64,000 nt of DNA from Rhodococcus koreensis (GCF_900105905.1 NZ_FNSV01000005.1:4464001-4528000), one strand, 5' to 3'. Numbered from the stretch's first letter, positions 25,192-33,861 are shown. Program-made: numbers and translations. Notes: generated by a model not told the origin, from the sequence alone.

Positions 25192-26291
25192 CACGCCTCC
25201 ATCGCCTCGCGCACCGCCGCGACGATCCGGTCGACGTCGTCGGTGGAGAGCGCGGCGTGAACGGGGATGCTGAGGCACCGGCGGGCCACCGACGTCGCGA
25301 CCGGTGTCGGCGAGGCGATCACCCGGGGATGGTCGCGGTAGCAGTCGTAGTCGTAGACGGTCCTCGGGTAGTAGACGCCGCTGCCCACTCCCCGCTCGCC
25401 CAGACGCTGCGCGAGGGCGTCGCGGTCGATCGGCGCATCCGGCGCGAGGACCACGGTGAACTGGTGCCACACGTGCCCGCGGCCCGCGAGTTCCGAAGGC
25501 AGCACGAGACCTTCGACGTCCTTCAGCCCGGTCCGCAGCGCCTCCGCGTTGCGCCGGCGCGACTCCACCTGCTGCAGATACGAACCCAGTTGCGGCAACC
25601 CGACACTGGCCTGCAGATCCGTCATCCGGAAGTTCTGGCCCGCCATCTCGTACTCGTAGCGCCTGCGCATGCCCTGGTTCCGCAGCACCCGCAACCGGTC
25701 GGCCACCGCGTCGTCGTCCGTCGTGACCATTCCGCCCTCGGCGGTGGTGAGATTCTTGGTGGCGTAGAACGAGAAGCAGCCGAGCCCGAAACTGCCCGCG
25801 CCCCTGCCGTCGAACGTGGCGCCGTGCGCCTGCGCGGCGTCCTCGACCACGGCCAGCCCCCGTGACTCGGCCAGCGGCATCAGCGCACCCATGTCCGCGG
25901 TCTGCCCGTACAGGTGCACCGGCATCAGCACCCGGGTGCGTTCGTTCACGCAGTGCTCCGCCACGTCGGGGTCGATCGCGAAGTCGGCCTCCCCGATGTC
26001 GGCGAACCGTGCCGTCGCGCCGGCGTCGAGGATCGCGTTGAGCGTGGCCACGAACGTGAACGGGGTGGTGAGCACCTCGTCCCCGGGCTGGAGGTCCAGC
26101 ACCCGCAGGGCCGCGATCAGCGCGGTGGTGCCGCTGTTGACGGCCACCGCGTGCCGGGTGCCGACGAGTTCGGCGAACCCCTCCTCGAACCTCGCGACCT
26201 TCGGTCCCTGCGCGACCATCCCGGATCGCAGGGTGTCGAGGACCTCGCGCTCGACATCCTCGCCGAAGGAAATACTCGAGATCGCGATCAC
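25191..26291 (-). CDS. DegT/DnrJ/EryC1/StrS sugar aminotransferase
   Basis: 366 aa. VNSGTTALIAAL binds PLP phosphate, VVEDAAQAHGA holds the conserved Asp, and FYATKNLTTAEGG carries the PLP lysine (K179). GQNFRMTDLQASVG and the C-terminal VYYPRTVYD segment are typical. These enzymes convert a keto-sugar nucleotide to an amino sugar, here probably a 3-keto-sugar made by the adjacent dehydrogenase (WbpE/GnnB-like role, inference). The gene is first in a two-gene minus-strand operon and divergent from the acyltransferase across a 105-bp gap. Confidence 0.88.
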   Translation of the reverse strand: MIAISSISFGEDVEREVLDTLRSGMVAQGPKVARFEEGFAELVGTRHAVAVNSGTTALIAALRVLDLQPGDEVLTTPFTFVATLNAILDAGATARFADIGEADFAIDPDVAEHCVNERTRVLMPVHLYGQTADMGALMPLAESRGLAVVEDAAQAHGATFDGRGAGSFGLGCFSFYATKNLTTAEGGMVTTDDDAVADRLRVLRNQGMRRRYEYEMAGQNFRMTDLQASVGLPQLGSYLQQVESRRRNAEALRTGLKDVEGLVLPSELAGRGHVWHQFTVVLAPDAPIDRDALAQRLGERGVGSGVYYPRTVYDYDCYRDHPRVIASPTPVATSVARRCLSIPVHAALSTDDVDRIVAAVREAMEA

Positions 26292-26396
26292 GGTTCCTCC
26301 GATAGATTGACGTGCAGTTCACACCGTCTTCACAGATTGCAACCACTTGAAGGTTCCCACGGTCTGCACGGCTCCTGGAAGGAATCCGAAACTTTC

Positions 26397-27116
26397 ATGA
26401 CCATCGGTGAAAACTGCGAGATCCACCCGACCGTCGTGATAGGCGACGGCGTCACCGTCGGAGACCGGGTCAGCATCGGACCGTATGCCGTCCTCACCGG
26501 CCCCCTCGACATCGGCGACGACTGCTGGATCGGCGCCCACGCGACGCTCGGGGCCCCGCCGGAGTGGATCGGGAAGACGCATCCCCGCACGTGGACGGAG
26601 GTCAGCCCGCACCGGGGTGTGGTGATCGGCGCGGGCACCGTGATCCGGGAGATGAGCGCCGTCCAGCAGGGCGCCGAGCGGCCGACGACCATCGGGCGGG
26701 GCGGATTCGTCATGAACCACACGTCCGTCGAGCACGACGTCCGGATCGGCGAGGACTGCGTCCTCTCGCCGTCGAGCACCCTCGGCGGTCACGTGACCCT
26801 CGGCGACGGCGTCAATCTCGGCATGAGCGCGGTGGTGCATCAGCGGCGGGTGATCGGGGCGCGCGCAATGGTCGGAATGGGATCGGTCGTCGCCAAGGAC
26901 ATTCCGCCGTTCGCCACGGTGTTCGGCAATCCCGCCGCCCTGCGCGGCACCAACCGGGTGGGGATGAGCCGGTCCGGGATCGCCGACCGGGACATCGAGG
27001 CGGTGGAGAATCTGTTCGCCTCGGGGCGGCTCGACGCCGGCGCGGAACTCCCGCGGTCGCTCGCCGACGCATTCGCCTGGTGGCGGGAGTTGGCGGTGAA
27101 ACCGCTCGTTTCCTGA
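26397..27116 (+). CDS. LpxA-like left-handed beta-helix acyltransferase
   Basis: 239 aa. About ten hexapeptide turns (IHPTVVIGDGVTVGDRVSIGPYAVL...) with the long LpxA-type insert (GAPPEWIGKTHPRTWTEVSPHRGVVIG) and a helical C-terminus from residue about 185. MNHTSVEHDVRIG places His113 at the catalytic His125 of E. coli LpxA, and VVHQ (His148) matches the second conserved His. LpxA proteins transfer an acyl group to a UDP-sugar hydroxyl or amine. As no lipid A is expected here and a 3-amino-sugar pair is divergent, N-acylation of a UDP-3-amino sugar is the best guess. The ATG has GAAGGAAT upstream. Confidence 0.85.
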   Translation: MTIGENCEIHPTVVIGDGVTVGDRVSIGPYAVLTGPLDIGDDCWIGAHATLGAPPEWIGKTHPRTWTEVSPHRGVVIGAGTVIREMSAVQQGAERPTTIGRGGFVMNHTSVEHDVRIGEDCVLSPSSTLGGHVTLGDGVNLGMSAVVHQRRVIGARAMVGMGSVVAKDIPPFATVFGNPAALRGTNRVGMSRSGIADRDIEAVENLFASGRLDAGAELPRSLADAFAWWRELAVKPLVS

Positions 27117-27194
27117 TCCTGCGCCCGCCGATTGCTATCGTCGGAACCGAACGCTGCACTGCTGCAGCGCACTGCCGGTGAGGGGGTGGTTCTC

Positions 27195-28178
27195 GTGGAC
27201 ACCGATCCCGAGATCGTCCCGGACCGCGGTGGCCGCGCCGTCCTGATGCACGCGCTGCGGATCCTCGTCACCCTCGCGATCGTCGTCGCCGTCGTGTTCG
27301 CCGTGAAATCGCAGTGGGCCGAGGTCCGGGACACGATCACCCAGCTGGACTGGTGGGCGCTCGCCGTCTCCGCGGTGTTCGTCTTCCTCGGCATGGGCGC
27401 CGCGGTGCGCGCGTGGCAGCACGCGCTCGGCGCGCTCGAACACCCGATTCCCGCGTTCGACGCCGCCCGCTGCTACCTGGTCGGCCAGCTCGGCAAATAT
27501 CTGCCGGGCAGCGTGTGGGCGTTCGTCCTCCAGACCGAACTCGTCCGCCGGGCCGGGGTGTCGCGTGCCAACGGATTCGTCGCCGTCCTCGTCACCGTGG
27601 GGCTGAGCATCACGTCCGCACTGGTCGTCGGGCTGCTGGCGCTGCCCGCCCTGTTCCACATCAGCACCGTCGCGGCGGTCGCGGTGATCGTCCTCGTCCC
27701 CATCGCCCTCGTCTGCTGCTATCCCCCGATCCTCACGCGGCTGGTGAACCTGGCCCTGCGAATCCTGCGGCGCGCCCCGCTGCACCGGCAGTTGACGATG
27801 CACAAGATCGGGCGTGCCCTCGGCTGGTGCGCCGCCAGCTGGGTGCTGTACGGCGTGCATCTCTGGTTCCTCGCGTCGAGCACGTCGGGATTCGCGGTGG
27901 GCACCCTGGTGCAGTGCATCGGCGCGATCGCCCTCGGCATGTGCGCCGGCGTGCTGGTGGTCGTCGCGCCGTCCGGCATCGGGGTACGCGAGGCCGTCGT
28001 CGTCGCGGCGCTGTCCCCGTTCATGGACAGCGGGGTGGCGCTCGGGCTGGCCCTCGCGTCCCGACTGGTGTTCACGCTGTGCGAGGTGCTCGCCGGCTTC
28101 GTCGCCGCGGTCGCCGGTTCGCGTTCACTGCGCAACGCCCTCGTGCACGAGGATTCCCGGGTGCCGCAGCCGTCGTGA
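27195..28178 (+). CDS. Flippase-like membrane protein (UPF0104/LPG synthetase TM-domain family)
   Basis: 327 aa with about eight transmembrane helices. LVGQLGKYLPGSVWAFVLQTELVRRAGVSRANGF and PSGIGVREAVVVAAL are hallmarks of the lysylphosphatidylglycerol synthase transmembrane domain (also called AglD or UPF0104). The C-terminal aminoacyl-transferase domain of MprF is absent, so it is a stand-alone flippase-like protein, a group often found in polysaccharide loci. The GTG at 27195 was chosen for the AGGGGG Shine-Dalgarno 8 nt upstream; a GTG at 27186 is also possible. Confidence 0.8.
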   Translation: MDTDPEIVPDRGGRAVLMHALRILVTLAIVVAVVFAVKSQWAEVRDTITQLDWWALAVSAVFVFLGMGAAVRAWQHALGALEHPIPAFDAARCYLVGQLGKYLPGSVWAFVLQTELVRRAGVSRANGFVAVLVTVGLSITSALVVGLLALPALFHISTVAAVAVIVLVPIALVCCYPPILTRLVNLALRILRRAPLHRQLTMHKIGRALGWCAASWVLYGVHLWFLASSTSGFAVGTLVQCIGAIALGMCAGVLVVVAPSGIGVREAVVVAALSPFMDSGVALGLALASRLVFTLCEVLAGFVAAVAGSRSLRNALVHEDSRVPQPS

Positions 28179-28188
28179 GGAGACCGCG

Positions 28189-28980
28189 ATGACGGACGCC
28201 TGGGAGGTCGATCCCGCGTACGAGAACTACATCGGCCGCTGGAGCAGGCTGGTCGCGCCGCAGTTCCTGCGGTGGCTGGCCGCAGGCCCGGGCGGCGCCT
28301 GGTGCGACGTGGGTTGCGGGACCGGCGCCCTCTCCCACACGGTTCTCCGCACAGCCGACCCGGCCCGGGTGGTCGGGGTCGAGCCTTCGGCGCCGTTCGC
28401 CGCGGCGGCCCGGGCCGGCGCGGACGATCCCCGCTTCGAGGTGCGGCCGGGAACCGCCGAAGCGATCCCCGCCGCCGACGGCGAGTTCGACCGCGTGGTG
28501 TCCGGGCTCGTCCTCAACTTCGTTCCCCATCCCGTCGAGGGGCTCGCCGAGATGCGCCGCGTCACCCGGGCCGGCGGGACCGTCGCCGGATACGTGTGGG
28601 ACTACGCGGACGGCATGCAGATGATCCGCGTCTTCTGGGACGCCGCGCGCGAGCTCGACGCCACGGCCGCGACCCTCGACGAGGGTGCCCGCTTCCCGCT
28701 CTGCCGGCCGCAGCCGCTCCGCGACGCGCTGTCCACCGCCGGGTTCACCGAGGTGGCCGTGCACCCGCTCGACGTTCCCACCGTGTTCGCCGGCTTCGAC
28801 GATTTCTGGCGGCCGTTCCTGGGCGGTCAGGGCCCTGCACCCGGCTACTGCACCTCTCTGCCCGCCGGACGCCGAACCGCTCTTCACGACCTCCTCGATA
28901 CCCGCCTACCGCGCGACGACGCCGGGCGCATCGCACTGACGGCAAGAGCGTGGGCGTTCCGCGGATCGGTCCCGGCCTGA
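28189..28980 (+). CDS. Class I SAM-dependent methyltransferase (type 11)
   Basis: 263 aa. WCDVGCGTGALSHTVL is SAM motif I, VVGVEPSAPF motif II, and FDRVVSGLVLNFVPHPVEGLAEMRRVTRAGG the post-motif region of the UbiE/type 11 family. Substrate unknown. The ATG is 11 nt after the flippase-like gene, with a TGAGGAGA Shine-Dalgarno that overlaps its stop codon, so both are in one operon, perhaps with the LpxA-like gene upstream. Confidence 0.85.
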   Translation: MTDAWEVDPAYENYIGRWSRLVAPQFLRWLAAGPGGAWCDVGCGTGALSHTVLRTADPARVVGVEPSAPFAAAARAGADDPRFEVRPGTAEAIPAADGEFDRVVSGLVLNFVPHPVEGLAEMRRVTRAGGTVAGYVWDYADGMQMIRVFWDAARELDATAATLDEGARFPLCRPQPLRDALSTAGFTEVAVHPLDVPTVFAGFDDFWRPFLGGQGPAPGYCTSLPAGRRTALHDLLDTRLPRDDAGRIALTARAWAFRGSVPA

Positions 28981-29002
28981 CTGCTGTGCAGCTACCGGGC
29001 GC

Positions 29003-30007
29003 TCAGCCGATGACGGATTCCGTAGCCGCGTACGCCTTCTCCGCGGATTCCTTCTGCGCTCGCCACCACGACTCGTTGTCGCGGTACCACCGCACGGTGG
29101 CCTCGAGCCCGCTGCGGAAATCCTCGTACTGCGGCGTCCAGCCCAGTTCGGTGCGCAGGCGCGTCGAGTCGATCGCGTAGCGCAGGTCGTGGCCCGGGCG
29201 GTCGGTGACGAAGTCGAGGTCGTCGGCGTCGCGGCCGAACAGCTCGAGCAGCGTCCCGACGACGGTCCGGTTGTCGACCTCGCCGTCCGCGCCGATCAGG
29301 TATGTCTGGCCGAGACTGCCCTTCTCCAGGATGGTCCAGACGGCCGCGTTGTGGTCGTCGACGTGGATCCAGTCGCGCACGTTCTTCCCGCTGCCGTACA
29401 GGCGGGGGCGCACCCCGTCGATCAGGTTGGTGATCTGACGCGGAATGAACTTCTCGACGTGCTGGTACGGGCCGTAGTTGTTGGAACAGTTCGACAGGGT
29501 GGCCCGCACCCCGAACGACCGCGCCCACGCCCGCACCAGCAGGTCACTCGACGCCTTCGTCGCCGAGTACGGGCTCGACGGGTTGTAGGGGGTCGACTCG
29601 GTGAAGCGCTCGGGGTCGTCCAGTTCGAGGTCGCCGTACACCTCGTCGGTGGAGATGTGGTGATAACGGACGTCGTGGGCGCGGACGGCCTGCAGCAGCG
29701 AGAACGTGCCCATCACATTGGTCTGCACGAACGGCGTCGGATCGGCCAGCGAATTGTCGTTGTGCGATTCCGCGGCGAAGTGGACCACCGCGTCCGACTC
29801 CGCGACCAGGCGATCCACCAGCGCGAAATCCGCCACATCGCCGTGCACGAACTCGATGCGGTCGGCCACGGCGTCGAGCGAGCGCCGGTTGCCGGCGTAC
29901 GTCAGCGCGTCGAGCACCGTCACCTGCACGTCCGGCCGCTCGGCGACCGTCTGGTGCACGAAATTCGCACCGATGAACCCGGCGCCGCCTGTCACGAGAA
30001 GCCTCAT
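29003..30007 (-). CDS. rmlB: dTDP-glucose 4,6-dehydratase
   Basis: 334 aa extended SDR. GGAGFIGANFVHQ is the NAD motif, HISTDEVYGDL carries the catalytic Thr-Asp-Glu, and SPYSATKASSDL the Tyr-x3-Lys pair; NNYGPYQHVEKFIPRQITN is typical of RmlB. It makes dTDP-4-keto-6-deoxyglucose, the second step of dTDP-L-rhamnose synthesis; rhamnose is part of the arabinogalactan linker. It is divergent from rmlA-rmlC with 63 nt between starts, so all three can share a control region. RmlD is not in this window. Confidence 0.95.
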   Translation of the reverse strand: MRLLVTGGAGFIGANFVHQTVAERPDVQVTVLDALTYAGNRRSLDAVADRIEFVHGDVADFALVDRLVAESDAVVHFAAESHNDNSLADPTPFVQTNVMGTFSLLQAVRAHDVRYHHISTDEVYGDLELDDPERFTESTPYNPSSPYSATKASSDLLVRAWARSFGVRATLSNCSNNYGPYQHVEKFIPRQITNLIDGVRPRLYGSGKNVRDWIHVDDHNAAVWTILEKGSLGQTYLIGADGEVDNRTVVGTLLELFGRDADDLDFVTDRPGHDLRYAIDSTRLRTELGWTPQYEDFRSGLEATVRWYRDNESWWRAQKESAEKAYAATESVIG

Positions 30008-30070
30008 GTGCACCCACCCTAGTGGCGAGCCCGAGTTTCTATCCGGCGCGAACACTGGAACACTGCGCAC

Positions 30071-30946
30071 ATGCGCGGAATCATCCTGGCAGGCGGCACC
30101 GGGTCCCGGTTGCACCCGATCACCCTCGGCGTGAGCAAGCAACTGGTCCCGGTCTACGACAAGCCGATGATCTACTACCCGCTCTCCACCCTGATGCTGG
30201 CGAACATCCGCGACATCCTCGTCATCACCACCCCGCACGACGCCGAGCAGTTCCGCCGGCTCCTCGGCGACGGCTCCCAGTTCGGGGTGAACCTCACGTA
30301 CAAGGTGCAGGAGGAGCCGAACGGCCTGGCGCAGGCGTTCGTCCTCGGCGCCGACCACATCGGCGGCGAATCCGTGTCCCTCGTACTCGGCGACAACATC
30401 TTCTACGGCCCCGGCCTCGGTTCCCGGCTGAACCGCTTCGAGAACATCGACGGCGGCGCCGTGTTCGCCTACTGGGTGTCCGATCCCAGCTCCTACGGTG
30501 TGGTCGAGTTCGACGACACCGGCCGGGCGATGTCGATCGAGGAGAAGCCCGCCACCCCGAAGTCGAACTTCTCGATCCCCGGGCTGTATTTCTACGACAA
30601 CGACGTCGTCTCGATCGCGCGCAATCTGAAGCCGTCGGATCGCGGCGAATACGAGATCACCGATGTCAACCAGGCCTACCTGCAGGCGGGACGGTTGCAG
30701 GTAGAGGTGCTTCCCCGCGGAACCGCGTGGCTCGACACCGGCACCGTCGATTCGCTGCTCGAGGCGTCGAACTTCGTCCGCACGCTCGAGCACCGGCAGG
30801 GACTGAAGATCGGCGTCCCGGAAGAGGTCGCGTGGCGCCGCGGGTTCATCACCGACGCCGAACTGTGTTCGCGTGCTGAGGCTCTCGGCAAATCGGGGTA
30901 CGGCGACTACCTCCTCGAACTTCTCGAACGCGGCAAGGACTGGTGA
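30071..30946 (+). CDS. rmlA: Glucose-1-phosphate thymidylyltransferase
   Basis: 291 aa. LAGGTGSRLHPITLGVSKQLVPVYDKPMIYYPL is the nucleotidyltransferase signature, with the catalytic Arg and Lys. LGDNIFYGPGL and EEKPATPKSNFSIPGLYFYDN are RmlA-specific. It condenses dTTP and glucose-1-phosphate to dTDP-glucose, the first and feedback-controlled step of rhamnose synthesis. The stop is 1 nt before the rmlC GTG, so translation is coupled. Confidence 0.96.
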   Translation: MRGIILAGGTGSRLHPITLGVSKQLVPVYDKPMIYYPLSTLMLANIRDILVITTPHDAEQFRRLLGDGSQFGVNLTYKVQEEPNGLAQAFVLGADHIGGESVSLVLGDNIFYGPGLGSRLNRFENIDGGAVFAYWVSDPSSYGVVEFDDTGRAMSIEEKPATPKSNFSIPGLYFYDNDVVSIARNLKPSDRGEYEITDVNQAYLQAGRLQVEVLPRGTAWLDTGTVDSLLEASNFVRTLEHRQGLKIGVPEEVAWRRGFITDAELCSRAEALGKSGYGDYLLELLERGKDW

Positions 30947-30947
30947 C

Positions 30948-31529
30948 GTGGAGTATCGGGAACTGAAGGTCCCCGGCGCCTGGGAGATCACCCCACGGCA
31001 GTTCGGCGACGACCGCGGCGTGTTCCTCGAATGGTTCAAGGGCTCGGAGTTCGAGGCCGCCGTCGGGCACCCTCTCGAACTCGCTCAGGCCAACTGCTCG
31101 GTGTCCGCCGCCGGTGTCCTGCGCGGTATCCACTACACCGACAATCCGCCCGGGCAGGCGAAATACGTCACCTGCGTCAAGGGCGCGTTCCTCGACGTCA
31201 TCGTCGATCTCCGGGTGGGGTCGCCGATGTTCGGGCAGTGGGATTCAGTGCTCATCGACGACGTCGACCGCCGCGCCGTCTACCTTCCGGCCGGCGTCGG
31301 CCACGCGATCCTGTCCCTCGAGGACGCGTCGACCGTGATGTACCTGTGCTCGATCGAGTACACCCCGGCCCTCGACCACGACCTGCACCCGCTCGACCCC
31401 GATCTGGGCATCGACTGGCCCACGACGGGCCGGGACGGCAACCCGCTGACGTTCCAGCTGTCCGAGAAGGATTCGGCGGCGCCGTCGCTGAAGCAGGCGC
31501 TGGACGCCGGGCTACTGCCCCCCATGTGA
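30948..31529 (+). CDS. rmlC: dTDP-4-dehydrorhamnose 3,5-epimerase
   Basis: 193 aa cupin-type epimerase. RGVFLEWFKGSEF, GVLRGIHYTDNPPGQAKYVTCVKG (catalytic His) and LPAGVGHAILSLED match RmlC. It epimerises C3 and C5 of dTDP-4-keto-6-deoxyglucose. GTG start 1 nt after rmlA. The stop codon lies in the left arm of a 20-bp palindrome (31522-31569). Confidence 0.94.
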   Translation: MEYRELKVPGAWEITPRQFGDDRGVFLEWFKGSEFEAAVGHPLELAQANCSVSAAGVLRGIHYTDNPPGQAKYVTCVKGAFLDVIVDLRVGSPMFGQWDSVLIDDVDRRAVYLPAGVGHAILSLEDASTVMYLCSIEYTPALDHDLHPLDPDLGIDWPTTGRDGNPLTFQLSEKDSAAPSLKQALDAGLLPPM

Positions 31530-31569
31530 GTGTTTTCGTGTGCCCGGGTACACGAAAACACTCACATGG
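31522..31569. terminator. 20-bp perfect palindrome at the rmlC stop
   Basis: CCATGTGAGTGTTTTCGTGT at 31522-31541 has its exact complement at 31550-31569, with an 8-nt loop GCCCGGGT. The rmlC TGA is inside the left arm. It is probably a terminator. The outer GTGAGT...ACTCAC is shared with the palindromes at 49313 and 56561. Confidence 0.65.
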
Positions 31570-31581
31570 CCGGTGACTCAC

Positions 31582-31595
31582 GAGAACGTGTTCTA
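31582..31595. promoter_or_regulatory. KstR-like operator upstream of the enoyl-CoA hydratase gene
   Basis: GAGAACGTGTTCTA matches the KstR consensus TNNAACNNGTTNNA at all defined positions but the first. It overlaps the likely -10 box TAGTAT (31594-31599). KstR is the TetR-type repressor of cholesterol catabolism in mycobacteria and rhodococci; another TetR-type fatty-acid regulator could use the same symmetry. Confidence 0.55.
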
Positions 31596-31599
31596 GTAT
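31594..31599 (+). promoter_or_regulatory. -10 box of the enoyl-CoA hydratase gene
   Basis: TAGTAT ends 7 nt before the GTG at 31607, and the KstR-like box overlaps its first two bases, a good position for repression. Confidence 0.5.
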
Positions 31600-31606
31600 C
31601 GAGGGC

Positions 31607-32416
31607 GTGACCTTCGTCGTCGTCGACCACCCCCGGCCGGGTATCGCCCTGGTCACGCTCAACCGCCCGGAACGCATGAACGCGATGGCGTTCGACGTGA
31701 TGATCCCGTTCCGCGACGCGCTGGAGGAGATAAGCAACGACAACTCGGTCCGCGCGGTGGTCGTCACCGGCGCCGGCCGCGGCTTCTGCTCGGGCGCCGA
31801 CCAGAGATCCGCGGGCCCGCTCCCCCACGTCGACGGCCTCACCCCGCCGACCGTGGCGCTGCGGGCCATGGAGATGCTCGACAACGTGGTGCTCTCGCTC
31901 CGCCGGATGCATCAGCCGGTGATCAGCGCCGTCAACGGCGCCGCCATCGGCGGCGGGCTGTGCCTGGCGCTCGCCTCCGACATCCGGATCGCGGCGGAGG
32001 ACGCCTACTTCCGGGCGGCCGGCATCAACAACGGGCTGACGGCCAGCGAACTGGGCCTGAGCTACCTGCTGCCCCGCGCGATCGGTTCGTCCCGGGCCTT
32101 CGAGATCATGCTGTCCGGGCGGGACGTGCACGCCGCGGAGGCGGAGCGGATCGGACTCGTGTCGCGGTGCGTGCCCGGTGAGGACCTCCTGGACGAATGC
32201 TTCGACCTCGCCGAACGCATGTCGCGCTTCTCCCGGCCGGGTCTGGAGTTGACGAAGCGCACGCTGTGGTCGGGACTCGACGCCGCCTCACTCGAAGCCC
32301 ACCTCCACCAGGAGGGTCTCGGACAGCTGCTGGTGCGGCTGCTGACCGACAACTTCGAGGAGGCGACCGCCGCGCGGAAGGACAAGCGCGAACCGCGGTT
32401 CCGGGACCGGCGCTAG
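31607..32416 (+). CDS. echA12: Enoyl-CoA hydratase/isomerase family protein (EchA12-like)
   Basis: 269 aa crotonase. LNRPERMNAMAFDVM, GAGRGFCSGADQRSAG (oxyanion hole) and NGAAIGGGLCLALASDIRIAA are family motifs; AAGINNGLTASELGLSYLLPRAIGSSRAFEIMLSGRDV strongly recalls M. tuberculosis EchA12 (recalled). Family members hydrate or isomerise enoyl-CoA; the substrate is unknown. The KstR-like box suggests a place in steroid or fatty-acid catabolism. Its stop overlaps that of the convergent rhaB by 4 nt. Confidence 0.85.
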   Translation: MTFVVVDHPRPGIALVTLNRPERMNAMAFDVMIPFRDALEEISNDNSVRAVVVTGAGRGFCSGADQRSAGPLPHVDGLTPPTVALRAMEMLDNVVLSLRRMHQPVISAVNGAAIGGGLCLALASDIRIAAEDAYFRAAGINNGLTASELGLSYLLPRAIGSSRAFEIMLSGRDVHAAEAERIGLVSRCVPGEDLLDECFDLAERMSRFSRPGLELTKRTLWSGLDAASLEAHLHQEGLGQLLVRLLTDNFEEATAARKDKREPRFRDRR

Positions 32417-33861
32417 GCCCGGGACAGCGACGGCGTGAACTCGCGCAGGGCGAACGAATTCGCCACGACCGCACGCAGTTCGGCGAGCCCCCCGGACAGC
32501 GCGCCGGCCGCCCGCGCCTGCACCAGGACGTTCCCGAGGGCGGACCCCTCGACGGGTCCGGCGACGACGGGCAGCCCGGTGGCGTCCGCCGTCAGCCGGC
32601 ACAGCAGCGCGTTCTGGGATCCGCCGCCGACGATGTGCACCACGTCGATCGGGGTGCCGGTCAGTTCGACGATCGACTGCACCGACCGCCGGTACGCGTC
32701 CGCGAGACTGTCCATCACGGAGCGGATCACCTCGGCCGGACCGTCCGGCACGCGCTGACCCGTCCGCGCGCATTCGGCGGCGATGCGGGCGGGCATGTCG
32801 CCCGGCGGCAGGAACACCGGCAGGTCCGGGTCGATCACGGAGCCGAGGTCGGTCAGCGCTGCGGCGTCCTGCAGCAAGTCCTGCAGCGACACGTCGAGTC
32901 CGTCGGCCTGCCACTGCCGCATCGACTCCTGCACCAGCCACATGCCCATCACGTTCCGCAGCAGCCGGGTGGTGCCGTCGACGCCGGCCTCGTTGGTGAA
33001 CCCTGCCGTGCGCACTGCCTCGGTGCGCACGGGTGCGGGCAGTTCCGTCCCGACCAGCGACCAGGTGCCCGACGCGATGTACGCGAACCGCGGGCCCGCG
33101 GCGGGCACTGCGGCCACGGCCGACGCGGTGTCGTGGCTGCCGACGGCCACCACCATCGGGGGATGGTCTGTGGTCCCGATCTCTTCAGCCACGTCGGGCC
33201 GGACGGGTCCGATCACCGAACCGGGCTCCACCAGCGGCGGCAGCACGCGGTCGTCGAGACCGAGCCGGGCGACGAGCGCACGGTCCCAGTCGCGGCGCAC
33301 CGGGTCGAGCAGCCCGGTGGTGGACGCGTTGGTCACTTCGCCGGCCCGCACTCCGCTGAGCCAGTAGGCCAGAATGTCGGGGATCATCAGCAACTGCTCC
33401 GCGACGTCGAGCCTCTGCGCGCCGCTCTCCCGCTCGGCCAGCAGTTGGTACACCGTGTTGAACGGCAGCTGCGCGATGCCGTTGCGCTCGAACAACTCCC
33501 GATCCGGTATCGACGATCGCACCCCGGCCGCGACGCCCCCCGTCCGCTGGTCGCGGTAGTGGTACGGCATCCCGAGGAGGGAGCCGTCGCCGCCGAGCAG
33601 CCCGTAATCCACGGCCCACGTGTCGATTCCGATCGACACGAGGACGTCACCGCGGGCCACGGCCTCCGTTGCCGCGGCCCGCAGTCCGTCCAGCACACCC
33701 CGGTAGAGGCCGGCCAGATCCCAGTGCAGCGATCCACCCAGCCGCATCGGACGGTTGGGGAAGCGCGCGACCTCGTCGAGGGTGATCACACCGTCGGCGA
33801 CGCGGCCCAGCATCACCCGCCCACTGGACGCGCCCAGGTCGATCGCGGCGAACACGTCCAT
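32413..33861 (-). CDS. rhaB: Rhamnulokinase
   Basis: 482 aa FGGY-family kinase. AAIDLGASSGRVMLGR is the phosphate-1 motif, GIDTWAVDYGLL the sugar-binding segment, VGSHDTASAVAAVP and HIVGGGSQNALLCRLTADATG the ATP-binding segments; this set is typical of RhaB. It phosphorylates L-rhamnulose at O1. It is the last gene of the nine-gene rhamnose operon, and its ATG overlaps the stop of the aldolase/dehydrogenase gene (TGATG). Confidence 0.93.
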   Translation of the reverse strand: MDVFAAIDLGASSGRVMLGRVADGVITLDEVARFPNRPMRLGGSLHWDLAGLYRGVLDGLRAAATEAVARGDVLVSIGIDTWAVDYGLLGGDGSLLGMPYHYRDQRTGGVAAGVRSSIPDRELFERNGIAQLPFNTVYQLLAERESGAQRLDVAEQLLMIPDILAYWLSGVRAGEVTNASTTGLLDPVRRDWDRALVARLGLDDRVLPPLVEPGSVIGPVRPDVAEEIGTTDHPPMVVAVGSHDTASAVAAVPAAGPRFAYIASGTWSLVGTELPAPVRTEAVRTAGFTNEAGVDGTTRLLRNVMGMWLVQESMRQWQADGLDVSLQDLLQDAAALTDLGSVIDPDLPVFLPPGDMPARIAAECARTGQRVPDGPAEVIRSVMDSLADAYRRSVQSIVELTGTPIDVVHIVGGGSQNALLCRLTADATGLPVVAGPVEGSALGNVLVQARAAGALSGGLAELRAVVANSFALREFTPSLSRA

